From NCBI RefSeq assembly GCF_042661465.1, contig NZ_JBHSWE010000001.1, positions 5,270,001 to 5,334,000 on the forward strand: a stretch of 64,000 nucleotides of DNA, in the 5' to 3' direction. Below the pieces are notes generated by a model. The model worked only from the letters and a program-made list of their open reading frames with translations. It had not been told where the DNA came from and searched no databases. Positions 16,498-26,332 of the stretch are shown in pieces (the stretch's first letter is position 1; each line of letters starts with the position of its first letter). This DNA is from Marinobacterium_A aestuariivivens (GTDB lineage: Bacteria > Pseudomonadota > Gammaproteobacteria > Pseudomonadales > Balneatricaceae). Both the position numbers and the translations under genes were made by a program.

Positions 16498-18426
16498 ATG
16501 TCCAATCGCATCAACAAACTGCAGTACCTGATCTGGGTGCTGGGGGGCCTGCTGGCCTTTTTGGGCCTGGCCAACGTCATGCCGGGTTATGCCTCCATAC
16601 CCCGCATCGGCCCGTTCGAGCTCGAATGGTTCCGGCCACTGTTTTTCTTCCTCTGCGTCGCCATCGCGATCGTCTTCGGCTGGCAGCGCAACCTGACCAC
16701 CGGAAGGCCGCTGCCGGTCTGGCGCATCCTGCTGGATCTGATCGCGCTGGTACTGGTCGCCTACTGCTGCGTGCGCTACTACCAGGTCGGCATGCAGATG
16801 ATCCGATCCATCGTCTTCTTCGATGCCGCCGATGCCCTGGTCGCCGTCGCCGCCGTGGCCGTGACCACCTTGCTGTGCTGGCGCCTCTGGGGCGCGCCCA
16901 TCGCCATCATCGGCCTGCTGGCGTTCGCCTACCTCAGCACCGGCGACTACTGGCCCGGCATACTCAGGACGTCCGGCGGCAACCTGGTCGACGGCCTTGC
17001 CGAGAACCTCTGGTTCGGCGCCGACAACGGCCTGATGGGCAGTATTTTCGGCATCATTCTCAGCACCGTACTGCCGTTCATCATTCTCGGCTCGGTACTC
17101 GAAGGCTGCGGTGCCGGCGATTCCATGATCCGTATTTCCTTCGCGCTGATGCATCGTTTCCGGGGTGGCCCCGCCTACTCCGCCATTATCGCCTCCGGCA
17201 TGTTCGGTACCGTCTCCGGTAGCGCGGTCGCCAACGTCGTGGGTACCGGCGTCGTCACCATCCCGATGATCCGCAAGCGCGGCTTCTCCGGCAACTTCGC
17301 CGGCGCCCTCGAGGCGACCGCCTCGGCCGGCGGGCAGATTCTGCCGCCGATCATGGGCGCGGCGGCGCTGGTGATGGCGGACTATGTCGGCGTCAGCTAT
17401 CTGACCATCATCATCGCGGTGCTGATTCCCGCGCTCGCCTATTACGCCAGTCTGTTCCTGGCGGTCTACTTCGAGGCGCGCAAGCTCGGCGTCGAAGCCA
17501 ATGATCAGGAGATGCCAGAACCGATAACGCGCCAGGACTGGATCAACCTGTCGCTGATCGTCGCGCCGCTGGCCATCATCGTGACGCTGCTGATTCAGGG
17601 CGCCTCTCCCGCGGGCGCCTCGATCACCGCGATCTTCGCGCTGCTGCCGCTGAGCCTGATCAACCCGCAGATCCTGCGCCAGCCGTACCGCCTGCTGGGC
17701 GCCCTGGCCGAAGGCGGCATCACGGTCGCACGTCTGAGCATCGCCATCGCCATCGTCGGCATCATCGTCGCGTCGATGTCGTCCACCGGCATTCCGACCA
17801 AGTTCGCCGTGCTGCTGTCGGGCGCCTCGGAATATTCGCTGCTGGCGGCGCTGCTGATCACGGCGATCGGCTGCATCGTGCTGGGCATGGGCATGCCGAC
17901 ACTGCCGGCCTATATCGCCATCATCGTCGTCATGGGCCCCACCCTGCAGGCGTTCGGGCTGGAGATGATCACCGCGCACATGTTCGTGTTCTTCTTCGGC
18001 GTCGCTTCGGTCATTACGCCGCCGGTCGCCATCGCCGCCTTCGCCGCCGCGTCGATCTCCCAGGGCTCGCCGATGGCAACGGCGCTGGTCAGCACCCGTA
18101 TCGCGGCGATGCTGTTCCTGATCCCGTTCGCGTTCGTTTACAACCCGCTGATGCTCACGGTGCCCGAGGCCGGCGGCGTATTCAGCCTGGGGGCCTATCT
18201 GTGGATGCTGGCGCAACTGGCGCTGGCGCTCTATCTGGCCGGCAGCGCCCTGGCGCGCTTCGATCAGCACTCGCTGGGAACGCTGTCGAGCCTGTTGCGG
18301 CTGGCGCTGGCGATAGTGCTGTTGTCTCCCTTTCAGTTGCCGAGCCTGGCCGCTGCCGCCCTGGGTCTCGGCGTGCTGATTCTGCACCGCATCAATCAAG
18401 TCAAACCTCAAGAGGCGCTTAGCTGA
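16498..18426 (+). CDS. TRAP transporter fused 4TM/12TM permease, module 2
   Basis: A 642-residue inner-membrane TRAP permease with fused small and large subunits. It parallels the module 1 permease from RIGPFELEWFRPLFFFLC near the N-terminus through GTVSGSAVANVVGTG, GQILPPIMGAAALVMAD and LGMGMPTLPAYIAI. It couples sodium or proton entry to uptake of the ligand held by the TAXI protein. Its stop codon overlaps the start of the next gene (ATG at 18426), so it is translationally coupled to the hydrolase. Confidence 0.93.
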   Translation: MSNRINKLQYLIWVLGGLLAFLGLANVMPGYASIPRIGPFELEWFRPLFFFLCVAIAIVFGWQRNLTTGRPLPVWRILLDLIALVLVAYCCVRYYQVGMQMIRSIVFFDAADALVAVAAVAVTTLLCWRLWGAPIAIIGLLAFAYLSTGDYWPGILRTSGGNLVDGLAENLWFGADNGLMGSIFGIILSTVLPFIILGSVLEGCGAGDSMIRISFALMHRFRGGPAYSAIIASGMFGTVSGSAVANVVGTGVVTIPMIRKRGFSGNFAGALEATASAGGQILPPIMGAAALVMADYVGVSYLTIIIAVLIPALAYYASLFLAVYFEARKLGVEANDQEMPEPITRQDWINLSLIVAPLAIIVTLLIQGASPAGASITAIFALLPLSLINPQILRQPYRLLGALAEGGITVARLSIAIAIVGIIVASMSSTGIPTKFAVLLSGASEYSLLAALLITAIGCIVLGMGMPTLPAYIAIIVVMGPTLQAFGLEMITAHMFVFFFGVASVITPPVAIAAFAAASISQGSPMATALVSTRIAAMLFLIPFAFVYNPLMLTVPEAGGVFSLGAYLWMLAQLALALYLAGSALARFDQHSLGTLSSLLRLALAIVLLSPFQLPSLAAAALGLGVLILHRINQVKPQEALS

Positions 18427-20062
18427 TGTCCGCCAAGAACATCCTGTTTATCATGATCGACCAGCTGCGTTGGGACGCCCTGTCCTGCTACGGCAACCCG
18501 GTGGTCGAGACTCCCAATATCGACCGGCTGGCAGCACGGGGCGTACGTTTCACCAACGCCTACACCCAGGGTACCAGCTGCGGCAACGCGCGGGCCTCGA
18601 TCTACACCGGACGCCACGTGCGCTCCCACGGCGCGACTTGGAACGACTGGCCCTTCCGGCTCGACGAGTGGACCCTGGCCGATTACATGCAGGCACAAGG
18701 ACGCCGGGTGGTGCTGCTGGGCAAGACCCACATGAAACCGGACCGCGAGGGCATGGATCGTCTGGGTATCGACCCGGAGTCGGACCAGGGGCGCGCCCTG
18801 GCCAACGCCGGCTTCGTCGAGGGCGAGCACGACGACGGCATCCATCCGGAGGGGCCGGCGGGTCCCTACTCGAGCCGTGAACCGCGCTACAACGACTACC
18901 TGCGCGAGCAGGGCTTTACCGGCCGCAACCCCTGGCTCGAATGGGCCAACGCCGCCGAGGGCGAGGATGGTACCCCGCTGTCCGGTTTCTACATGGAAAA
19001 CGCGCACCGCCCGGCCCGGATACCGGCCGAACATTCGGAAAGCGCCTACCTGACCGGCCGCGCGATCGAGACCATCGAGGCGCTCGGCGATACGCCCTGG
19101 TGCCTGCACCTGTCATACATCAAGCCGCACTGGCCCTACCGGCGCCGGCGCCCTATCACGACCTGTACCGCGGCTGCGAACTGCCGCCGCCGGTACGCTC
19201 GGAGCGGGAACTCGAGAACCCGCACCCGCTGCTACAGGCGTACATGCAGCTGGGCGTCGCCCGCACCTTCCAGGACGTCGACAAGCGCAATCACGTGCTG
19301 CCGGCGTACTACGGCTTGATCAGAGAGCTGGACGACCAGCTCGGCCGGCTGTTCGCGTACCTCGAGCGCAGCGGTCAGGCCGAACACACCCTGATCGCGC
19401 TGACCGCCGACCACGGCGACTACTTCGGCGATCACTGGCTCGGCGAGAAGGACCTGTTCCACCAGCCGTCGGTGAAGATTCCGCTGATCATCCATGACCC
19501 CGCCACCGCCGCCGACGGCACCCGCGGCAAGACCTGCGACGCCCTGACCGGCGCCATCGACCTGCTGCCGACTTTCATCGAGTCGCTTGGCGGCACACCG
19601 CCGGAGCACAGGCTGGAAGGTCATTCGCTGCGGCCCTGGCTGCACGGCGAAGCAGAGGCACCCGCGCGAGCGGTGATCTTTTCCGAAGGCGACTACGGAC
19701 GCCTGCCGGTGGCGCAGCAACTCGGCGTCGACCCGCTGAAAGCCCGCACGACGATGGCATTCGACGGCCGCTACAAGCTGGTCCACTGCCTCGGCCTGCC
19801 GGACATGCTGTTCGACCTGCAAAACGATCCGAACGAGTTCGTCGACCTGGGCCGGGATCCCGGATACGCGGCGATCCGCGCACAACTGCGCGGACAGATG
19901 CTCGACTGGAGCACCGGTCTGCGCAACCGCTCCACCGTCAGCCGGGAGAAAGAGCGATCGCTGACCGGGCTGTCCCGTCGCAAGGGCATCCTCGTCGGGG
20001 TCTGGTCCGGCAGCGAGCTGACGGACGATGTGCGCCCGCCGGCGGAAGTCGGAGTGTTCTGA
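18426..20062 (+). CDS. Sulfatase-family hydrolase, module 2 (frameshifted)
   Basis: About 545 residues once a one-base loss near 19135-19145 is repaired, which joins YIKPHWP to APAPYHDLYRG. Motifs are FIMIDQLRWDALSCYGNP (metal Asp), SCGNARASIYTGR where the formylglycine Cys should be, and TADHGDYFGDHWLGEKDLFHQ (second metal site). The signature is C-G-N-A-R, without the Pro/Ala usually needed two residues after the Cys for conversion to formylglycine. There is no signal peptide, so the enzyme is cytoplasmic. It is coupled to the permease. Phosphonate monoesterase- or phosphodiesterase-like activity is an alternative to sulfatase. Confidence 0.78.
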
Positions 20063-20215
20063 CCATCCCGCAGCGAATGAACGACCGAATACCGCTGCCC
20101 GGAAAGATGCATGACCAATCCCCGTGCATCACTCCGTGGTCACACAAGAGGCAACCCAACCCAACCCAACAAAAATACCAACAACAATACCAACAAGAAG
20201 CGGAGACTATGCTCG

Positions 20216-21507
20216 ATGACTTACATCAAACCGACCCGACAGAACAGCACCCAGTCCGTAAACCGACTGCAACCGCGCCTCCTGGCCTCGGTGATTGCAG
20301 CAACCTGGCGACGGCGGCTGCCCAGGCCAGCGCCGAAACGGAACAGGGCTTTGCGCTCGAAGTCGGATTAGGTGCCCATGCCGGCGTCTCGTCGGTCGAC
20401 TACAGCGACAGCACGGCACCAAACCCGGACAAGGAAGAGATCAACAGCGGTCTGCCTTATTACTACACCGCGACCACCACGCTGGACCCGATCTACAACT
20501 TCCTCAGTGATCGCCACGGACAGTTCCAGCTGAAGCTGCACAGCGCCATTCAACTGGACGACGCCTGGCTCGATGACGACCAGATCGACGAACTGTCGAT
20601 CGAACTCAAGAGCGACCGCTACGGCAACGTCTATCTCGGCGAGGATGACGGTGCCGCCGACCGGCTGAAGCCGAAACAGTCGGGCCGCGTCGGCATTGCC
20701 GTCGGCCACGGTGCCTTTACCGGCATCATTCCCTGGTGGGGCAACCTGCCCTTCGCCGGCGGTACCATCCGTGAGGGAGGAAACCCTTACAACTGGGACT
20801 GGCCCAACGGCATCGTCGGCGGCGACTGGCGCGCCTTTTCAAGGGACACCTCGGATGCCATCAAGATCGGATACGAGTCTCCCGCCTGGAATGGCTTCCT
20901 GTTCGGCGCCTCGATCAACCTGCAGGATACCTACGCCGGATTTGACGGGTTCCGCGGCAGCATCGCGGACGAGCAGGACAGCTGGAGCGATCTCGGGCTC
21001 AAGGATGACGAGTACGAGCTGGCGCTGCAGTGGAATGGCAAAACGTCGGCAGGCTATGCGCTGAGTGCCGGTATTACCCATACGTCCACGCAGATCATTA
21101 ATGAAGACATGCTGCAGGAGAACACCGATGTCGGATTCAAGATCGGCAAAAAGCTCGATTCCGGCGCGCTGATCAGCGGCAGCGCCTACTACGCCTACGA
21201 GGATTACAACAACGACAAGGCGGACATCCACGTCGATGATGAGCAGGTCCACGTCGGCTTCGACTGGTCGAAGGGTAAATGGAAAGTCGGCGTGAACTAC
21301 ACCCAGGCCTGGGATTCATACAACCCGGCCGGGACGGTACAGCTCGGCGGTGGCGGTAACGAAGGCTACAGCATCGGCGCCAACTACCAGCTTGCCAAGG
21401 GGTTGACCCTCGGCGGCGGCATTCTCTACGCCGAGAACGACAACGGCGAAGAGGCCACCGAGGTGGGCATGAACCTGACCTACCGTTTCAAGACAGTCCT
21501 GTTCTGA
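20216..21507 (+). CDS. Outer-membrane porin (frameshifted in signal peptide)
   Basis: About 430 residues, a 16-strand-type Gram-negative porin by appearance: alternating beta-strand pattern, acidic loops, and a C-terminal strand ending MNLTYRFKTVLF with the terminal Phe needed for assembly. The start at 20216 follows GGAG at 20202 and gives LQPRLLASVIAAT. One missing base near 20304 is needed to continue as LATAAAQASAETEQGFALEV, a normal signal-peptide end. Its position in the cluster suggests it lets the module 2 substrate cross the outer membrane. Confidence 0.8.
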
Positions 21508-21534
21508 CAGGGTCTTGACCACTTAGTCCACCCG

Positions 21535-21562
21535 GCGCCCTCAGGTCGCGACCTGAGGGCGC
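21535..21562 (+). terminator. Palindromic hairpin after the porin gene
   Basis: A 28-base perfect palindrome (arms GCGCCCTCAGGT and ACCTGAGGGCGC), 27 bases after the porin stop. It could end the TRAP-porin transcript or act as a processing site before the downstream catabolic genes. Confidence 0.5.
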
Positions 21563-21583
21563 ACCGTTATCAGGAAGGAATCC

Positions 21584-22293
21584 ATGAAGTCTCTGTTGTT
21601 ACTGCCGGGCCTGCTCTGTGACGATGCGGTCTGGCGCGACCAGGTCGCGTCCCTCGGCGACTGGCGCTGCCTGGTGCCGGACTACGGGCTGGCCGACTCG
21701 ATCGAGGACATGGCCGCGCGCGCCCTCGACAAGGCTCCGGAGCGCTTTGTACTGGCCGGCCATTCGATGGGCGGACGGGTGGCGCTGGAAATCTATCGCC
21801 AGGCCCCGGAGCGGGTCTGCCAGCTGATTCTGCTGGATACCGGCTACGCCGGCCGTCCCGCAGGAGATGCCGGCGAGCATGAAAAAGCGGCCGGCTGGCG
21901 CTGCTGCAGCAGGCCAGGGAGGCCGGCATGCGCGCCATGGGCCGGACCTGGCTGGCGGGCATGGTGCATCCGTCCCGCCTCGACGACTCGGAGCTCGTCA
22001 ACGACATCCTGGCGATGATCGAGCGCAAGACGCCCGAAATCTTCGCCGCCCAGATCGTGGCCCTGCTCCACAGGCCCGACGCCACCGCGCAGCTTGGCGA
22101 GATCGACTGCCCGACGCTGCTGCTGTGCGGCCGGGAAGACTGCTGGAGTCCGCTGGCGCGCCACGAGGAAATGGCGAGTCTGATACCGGGCAGCCGCCTG
22201 GAAGTAATCGAAGACGCCGGTCACATGAGCACCATGGAACGGCCGCAGGCCGTGACATCGGCGATCCGCGACTGGCTGGAGGCACAAGCATGA
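21584..22293 (+). CDS. Alpha/beta hydrolase (frameshifted)
   Basis: About 236 residues with the alpha/beta-hydrolase layout: oxyanion region LLLPGLLCDDAVWRDQ, nucleophile elbow AGHSMGGRVALE (Ser), a central Asp in LCGREDCWSP and a C-terminal His in EDAGHMSTMERP. The two halves lie in different frames and join if one A is restored in the run 21882-21886, giving EHEKSGRLALLQQAREAG. Its stop overlaps the next start codon (ATGA), so it belongs to the lig operon. It may cleave an ester of the aromatic substrate or a ring-cleavage product; the sequence does not say which. Confidence 0.75.
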
Positions 22294-22730
22294 CATTGCC
22301 GACCCCGGAGCAGCAGGAAGCCTGCAAACGGCTGGTGCTGGAGGCGGCGTTTCGCGCCGACCAGCAGGACTACGCAGGACTGGCGGCGCTGTTCGCCGAA
22401 GACGCGCAGCTGTACCGCCCGAGCGCGCCCCGGACACCGCTGAAGGGCCGTAACGCCATTCTGAACAGCTACCTCGACCGACCGACGACCCGAATCACGC
22501 GCCATCTGTGCAGCAACTTCCGCTTTAGCCTGGAATCGGCCGACTGCGTACGGGTCCGCTGTTACGTTCAGCTGTACGCCTCGAGCGGCCCCACCGAACC
22601 CGGCGACCCTTTCGGCGCCCCATTGGACGGCAAGGTACTGATCGGCGAGCTCGACGATCTCTGCCGAAACGGCAGCGACGGCTGGCGCCTCGCCGAACGT
22701 CGCGCCTGTTTTGTTCTGTACGGCGAATGA
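22290..22730 (+). CDS. SnoaL-like / NTF2-fold protein
   Basis: A 146-residue protein. Its N-terminal EACKRLVLEAAFRADQQDYA then GLAALFAEDAQLYRP is typical of SnoaL/NTF2-like domains, the cone-shaped fold also used by beta subunits of ring-hydroxylating dioxygenases. No catalytic residues can be assigned with confidence. It overlaps the hydrolase stop by four bases and is 18 bases before ligA, so it is in the same operon. It may be an isomerase or hydratase-like helper in the ring-cleavage pathway; function unknown. Confidence 0.7.
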   Translation: MTLPTPEQQEACKRLVLEAAFRADQQDYAGLAALFAEDAQLYRPSAPRTPLKGRNAILNSYLDRPTTRITRHLCSNFRFSLESADCVRVRCYVQLYASSGPTEPGDPFGAPLDGKVLIGELDDLCRNGSDGWRLAERRACFVLYGE

Positions 22731-22748
22731 CACTGGGAGAATTCAACA

Positions 22749-23105
22749 ATGTCAGATAATCGGGACCGCTGGGGCATCCCCGGCACCTACGTATTCGACT
22801 TGCAGCTGTCCCGACGGGGATACGCCATCAACAAAATGTGCCACTCGCTGAGGCTTGCGGAAAACCGCGACCTCTATCTCGCCGACGAGGACGCCTACAT
22901 GACCCGCTTCGGGCTCGACGCCGAACAGAAGCAGGCGGTGCGCGAGCGCAACTGGCTGCGCCTGACGCAGCTGGGCGGCAACCTGTTTTTCTTCCTCAAG
23001 CTCGGCGCCACCCTCGGCCACGGCCTATACCCGATCGGCGCCCAGATGCGCGGCGAAAGCTTCGAGGACTTCATGAAAACCCGCAACGTTCCAGGAGCGA
23101 CCTGA
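22749..23105 (+). CDS. ligA: Protocatechuate 4,5-dioxygenase alpha subunit
   Basis: A 118-residue LigA-domain protein (RWGIPGTYVFDLQLSRRGYA, then INKMCHSLRLAENRDLYLAD). In the LigAB family the small alpha subunit covers the active site of the beta subunit. Its stop codon overlaps the ligB start by one base, so the two are made in equal amounts. Related systems act on gallate or 3-O-methylgallate, but the vanillate demethylase nearby makes protocatechuate the likely substrate. Confidence 0.87.
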   Translation: MSDNRDRWGIPGTYVFDLQLSRRGYAINKMCHSLRLAENRDLYLADEDAYMTRFGLDAEQKQAVRERNWLRLTQLGGNLFFFLKLGATLGHGLYPIGAQMRGESFEDFMKTRNVPGAT

Positions 23106-23950
23106 TGGCCAGGATAGTCGCCGGTATCGGCTCTTCCCACGTCCCCTCCATCGGCCGGGCCTACGATCAGCAGAATCAGGCGGACCCCGCCTGGCAACCG
23201 CTGTTCGACGGCTATGAGCCGGTCAAGCGCTGGCTCGCCGAAGAGGTCAAGGCGGACGTCGTTATCCTGGTCTACAACGACCACGGCACCGAGTTTTTCC
23301 TCGATCGTTATCCGAGCTTCGCGCTGGGCGTCGCCGAAAGTTACAGGGTCGCGGACGAGGGCTACGGCCGGAGACCCCTGCCCGACTTCCCGGGCGCACC
23401 GGATTTCTCCGAACACCTCGCCAACTCGCTGGTCGCCGACGAATTCGACCTGACGCTGTGCCAGGAAATGGACCTGGACCACGGATTCCTGACCGCGATG
23501 CCGCTGCTCTGGTCGCACGATGACGACAGCTGGCCGGTACAGGTGGTGCCCCTGCTGGTCAACGTAATCCAACATCCCATGCCCAGCGGCAGGCGCTGCT
23601 ACAAGCTCGGACAGGCGCTGCGCCGGGCCATCGAAGCCTACCCTGAGGACCTGCGCGTTGCCGTCGTGGGTACCGGCGGCCTGTCGCACCAGCTCAATGG
23701 CGAACGCTTCGGCTTCATCAACGAGGAGTGGGACCGCCAGTGGCTGCAGGACATTCAGCAGCGACCGGAAACACTGGCGGACCTGTCGCACCGCGAGGTC
23801 ATGACCGCCGCCGGCGCCGAGGGCGGCGAAGTCATTATGTGGCTGGTGATGCGCGGCGCCATGGCGCCACAGGTACGCGAGGTACACCAGTTCTACTACG
23901 CCCCGATGACCACCGGCATCGGCCTGCTGGCGCTGGAAGACGCCTGCTGA
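23105..23950 (+). CDS. ligB: Protocatechuate 4,5-dioxygenase beta subunit
   Basis: A 281-residue class III extradiol dioxygenase that opens the protocatechuate ring to 4-carboxy-2-hydroxymuconate semialdehyde. The Fe(II) ligands expected in the family are visible: His in GIGSSHVPSIG near residue 12 and His in VYNDHGTEFF near 61, with the catalytic His in GTGGLSHQLNGERFG near 195. AGGAG precedes the start. No genes for the following steps (LigC, LigI, LigJ, LigK) are present here, so the lower pathway must be encoded elsewhere. Confidence 0.88.
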   Translation: MARIVAGIGSSHVPSIGRAYDQQNQADPAWQPLFDGYEPVKRWLAEEVKADVVILVYNDHGTEFFLDRYPSFALGVAESYRVADEGYGRRPLPDFPGAPDFSEHLANSLVADEFDLTLCQEMDLDHGFLTAMPLLWSHDDDSWPVQVVPLLVNVIQHPMPSGRRCYKLGQALRRAIEAYPEDLRVAVVGTGGLSHQLNGERFGFINEEWDRQWLQDIQQRPETLADLSHREVMTAAGAEGGEVIMWLVMRGAMAPQVREVHQFYYAPMTTGIGLLALEDAC

Positions 23951-24016
23951 GAACAAGTCTCAAGCAGCCTCCGGGACCTGTTCGCAGATTCCCCGGAGCA
24001 AAAAAAGGAGAACAAC

Positions 24017-25216
24017 ATGAGTGCATCCACAGAAAACCGCGGTGTCGTCTACAAGGGGCCGGGAGAGGTCGCTGTCGAGTCGATCCCCTATCCGGAACTC
24101 GCCATCGGCAATCGCAAATGCGACCACGGCGTTATTCTGAAAGTCGTTACCACCAACATCTGCGGCAGTGACCAGCACATGGTTCGCGGCCGCACCACGG
24201 CGCAGTCCGGTCTGGTACTGGGTCACGAAATCACCGGCCTGGTCGTCGAAGCGGGCCGCGATGTCGAGTTCATCAAGCCCGGCGACCTGGTCTCCGTGCC
24301 GTTCAACATTGCCTGCGGCCGCTGCCGCAACTGCAAGGAAGGCAAAACCGGCATCTGCCTGAATGTGAACCCGGCACGCCCCGGCGCCGCCTACGGTTAC
24401 GTCGATATGGGTGGCTGGGTCGGCGGCCAGACCGAATACGTCATGGTCCCCTACGCCGATTTCAACCTGCTGAAGTTCCCGGATGCCGATCAGGCAATGG
24501 AAAAGATTAAGGACCTGACCCTGCTGTCCGACATTTTCCCGACCGGTTTCCACGGCTGCGTCACCGCCGGTGTCGGCCCGGGCTCCACCGTCTACATCGC
24601 CGGCGCAGGCCCGGTTGGCCTGGCGGCCGCCATTTCCGCCCAGCTGCTGGGTGCCGCCTGCGTTATCGTCGGCGACATGATCGAAGACCGCCTGGCCCAG
24701 GCCCGCAGCTTCGGTTGCGAAACCATCGACCTGACCCGGGAAGGCGACATGGCCGACAAGATCGAGGCGATCCTCGGCGAGCGCGAAGTTGACGCCTTCG
24801 TAGACTGCGTCGGTTTCGAAGCCCACGCCTGCGGCTGCAACCATGGCAAGGAAGCGCCGGCCACCGTACTGAACTCGGCGATGTCCGTAACCCGCGCCGG
24901 CGGCCAGATCGGCATCCCGGGCCTGTACGTGACCGAAGACCCGGGTGCGGTCGACGACGCCGCCAGGCACGGGAGCTTAAGCATGCGCTTCGGCCTCGGC
25001 TGGGCCAAGTCCCACAGCTTCCACACCGGCCAGTGCCCGGTGATGAAGTACCACCGTCCGCTGATGCAGGCGATCCTGTTCGAGAAGGTGAAGATCGCCG
25101 ACGCGGTCAACGTCCAGGTCATCAGCCTCGACGAGGCGCCCAAGGGCTACGCCGACTTCGACGGCGGCGCGGCGAAGAAATTCGTCATCGACCCGCACGG
25201 CACCGTCGCCGCCTGA
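24017..25216 (+). CDS. fdhA: Glutathione-independent formaldehyde dehydrogenase
   Basis: A 399-residue zinc alcohol dehydrogenase-family enzyme, the same length as P. putida FdhA, which oxidises formaldehyde to formate with bound NAD. Catalytic zinc ligands are in NICGSDQH and GHEITG; structural zinc Cys residues are in CGRCRNCKEGKTGIC; the Rossmann motif is VYIAGAGPVGLAAA. AAGGAG lies 9 bases before the ATG. In this cluster it removes the formaldehyde released by VanAB, a common pairing. A terminator-like hairpin follows. Confidence 0.92.
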   Translation: MSASTENRGVVYKGPGEVAVESIPYPELAIGNRKCDHGVILKVVTTNICGSDQHMVRGRTTAQSGLVLGHEITGLVVEAGRDVEFIKPGDLVSVPFNIACGRCRNCKEGKTGICLNVNPARPGAAYGYVDMGGWVGGQTEYVMVPYADFNLLKFPDADQAMEKIKDLTLLSDIFPTGFHGCVTAGVGPGSTVYIAGAGPVGLAAAISAQLLGAACVIVGDMIEDRLAQARSFGCETIDLTREGDMADKIEAILGEREVDAFVDCVGFEAHACGCNHGKEAPATVLNSAMSVTRAGGQIGIPGLYVTEDPGAVDDAARHGSLSMRFGLGWAKSHSFHTGQCPVMKYHRPLMQAILFEKVKIADAVNVQVISLDEAPKGYADFDGGAAKKFVIDPHGTVAA

Positions 25217-25223
25217 CCCCTCC

Positions 25224-25253
25224 GGCGACAGGGCGATCCCCGGTCCTGTCGCC
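25224..25253 (+). terminator. Hairpin after fdhA
   Basis: GGCGACAGG pairs perfectly with CCTGTCGCC across a 12-base loop, eight bases after the fdhA stop. No T run. Probable end of the catabolic operon. Confidence 0.5.
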
Positions 25254-26267
25254 ACCCCGCCCGACCACCGCAACCAGCCCGGTAGCGGCACAATGCAGAT
25301 CGCTTCCTGGGCCATGGAAAGCCAGCAGCAGGATTGGCAGTGGATACAGAAGCGCTTCGAGAAACTGGATCTGCACCGAAAAAGAGCCGAACGGGTTGAA
25401 TATCTGGACCTGTGAAGTAACGGGGCCGCGCAAGTCACGTCGCTTGCATGGATATCTATTGCAGGACTCGAGTAATCTGTTCGATGAGATTCCGCCAAAT
25501 AATCCCTACCTGACAGTTAACGAAGTCTGAGCGTCAGCTAGCAGCACCTATGTATAGCTTTACATAGCGGCACTTAGCGGCCGCTGCTGTAGTGCAACAA
25601 CTAGCCTTCACACCGCTTACCTACTGCCCGAAAGCAGGTGAGCCAAATCAGTGGTAATGTGACCGTATTTCATACCGATAGGCCTTGATAGAAGCTTAGC
25701 CCAGTTCTGCTGCTCCGGGTCTTAGGACTCGGAACGTGAGCGACTACACAGCCGTCTGCTGTCGTCCAAGCGGTGCCAGAATCCAAAGCTGAGAACGGCC
25801 CAATCAAATATCACGGGAATTGATACCGGAACCAGGAAGCACGGTCTGAGTACTTCCTGCGCTCAAAAGCCGGCAGTTTACATGTAGAGTGTTTTAAGAT
25901 CCGAGGCGGATATTCACATACCTGACCGAATAGTTAGGAGTCCGCACCTGGCCGTTCGGTGGCAGTCGTACATGAACGTTCGAAGCGCTGCCCTTCCCCA
26001 CAGCTGCAAGTGGAATACATACCTCAGGGCTCCAGGACTTGGGATTCCAAGTAGCAGCGGACGGCACAATGCGGCCCTCGATTCGGCACATCAATAACGT
26101 GCTACCTGTTCTTCGGATGAGCGAGAGTCGTGCACCGTCACATCGCCAGCAAAAGCGATCTCGACGGGTCGTATCGCAATCAGCCGTTCCGTACTGGGAG
26201 ATTATCCGTTCTGCAAGATCCGTCTTGTTTCAACAAGCCGACCGGAATCGATAGACTGGTGAGTGTA
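25254..26267. other. Gene-poor, decayed region
   Basis: About 1 kb without a convincing gene, with lower GC and many stops in all frames compared with its surroundings. A 40-codon open frame at 25293-25415 (MQIASWAMESQQQDWQWIQK and so on) looks protein-like but has no good ribosome site or recognised family. A minus-strand frame at 25894-26094 is similar in quality. Most likely this is the eroded cargo of the element integrated at tRNA-Gly. Confidence 0.45.
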
Positions 26268-26332
26268 TCGACCCGGCTTTACCGGAACCTCCAACCTCTC
26301 AAGGTTTGGAGTCTCCGGCAAAGCCGGGTCGA
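26268..26332. repeat. Long imperfect hairpin beside integrase remnant
   Basis: Two arms of 29-30 bases with a 6-base loop. The outer 13 pairs (TCGACCCGGCTTT) are perfect, followed by one mismatch and five more pairs, then a less regular inner part. The minus-strand integrase frame runs into it and ends there. Confidence 0.6.

Noticed and set aside
16417..18411. A 664-codon open frame antisense to the module 2 TRAP permease
   Set aside because: Composition is Arg/Gln/Asp/Gly-rich as expected from reading the opposite strand of membrane-protein codons; no domain recognised.
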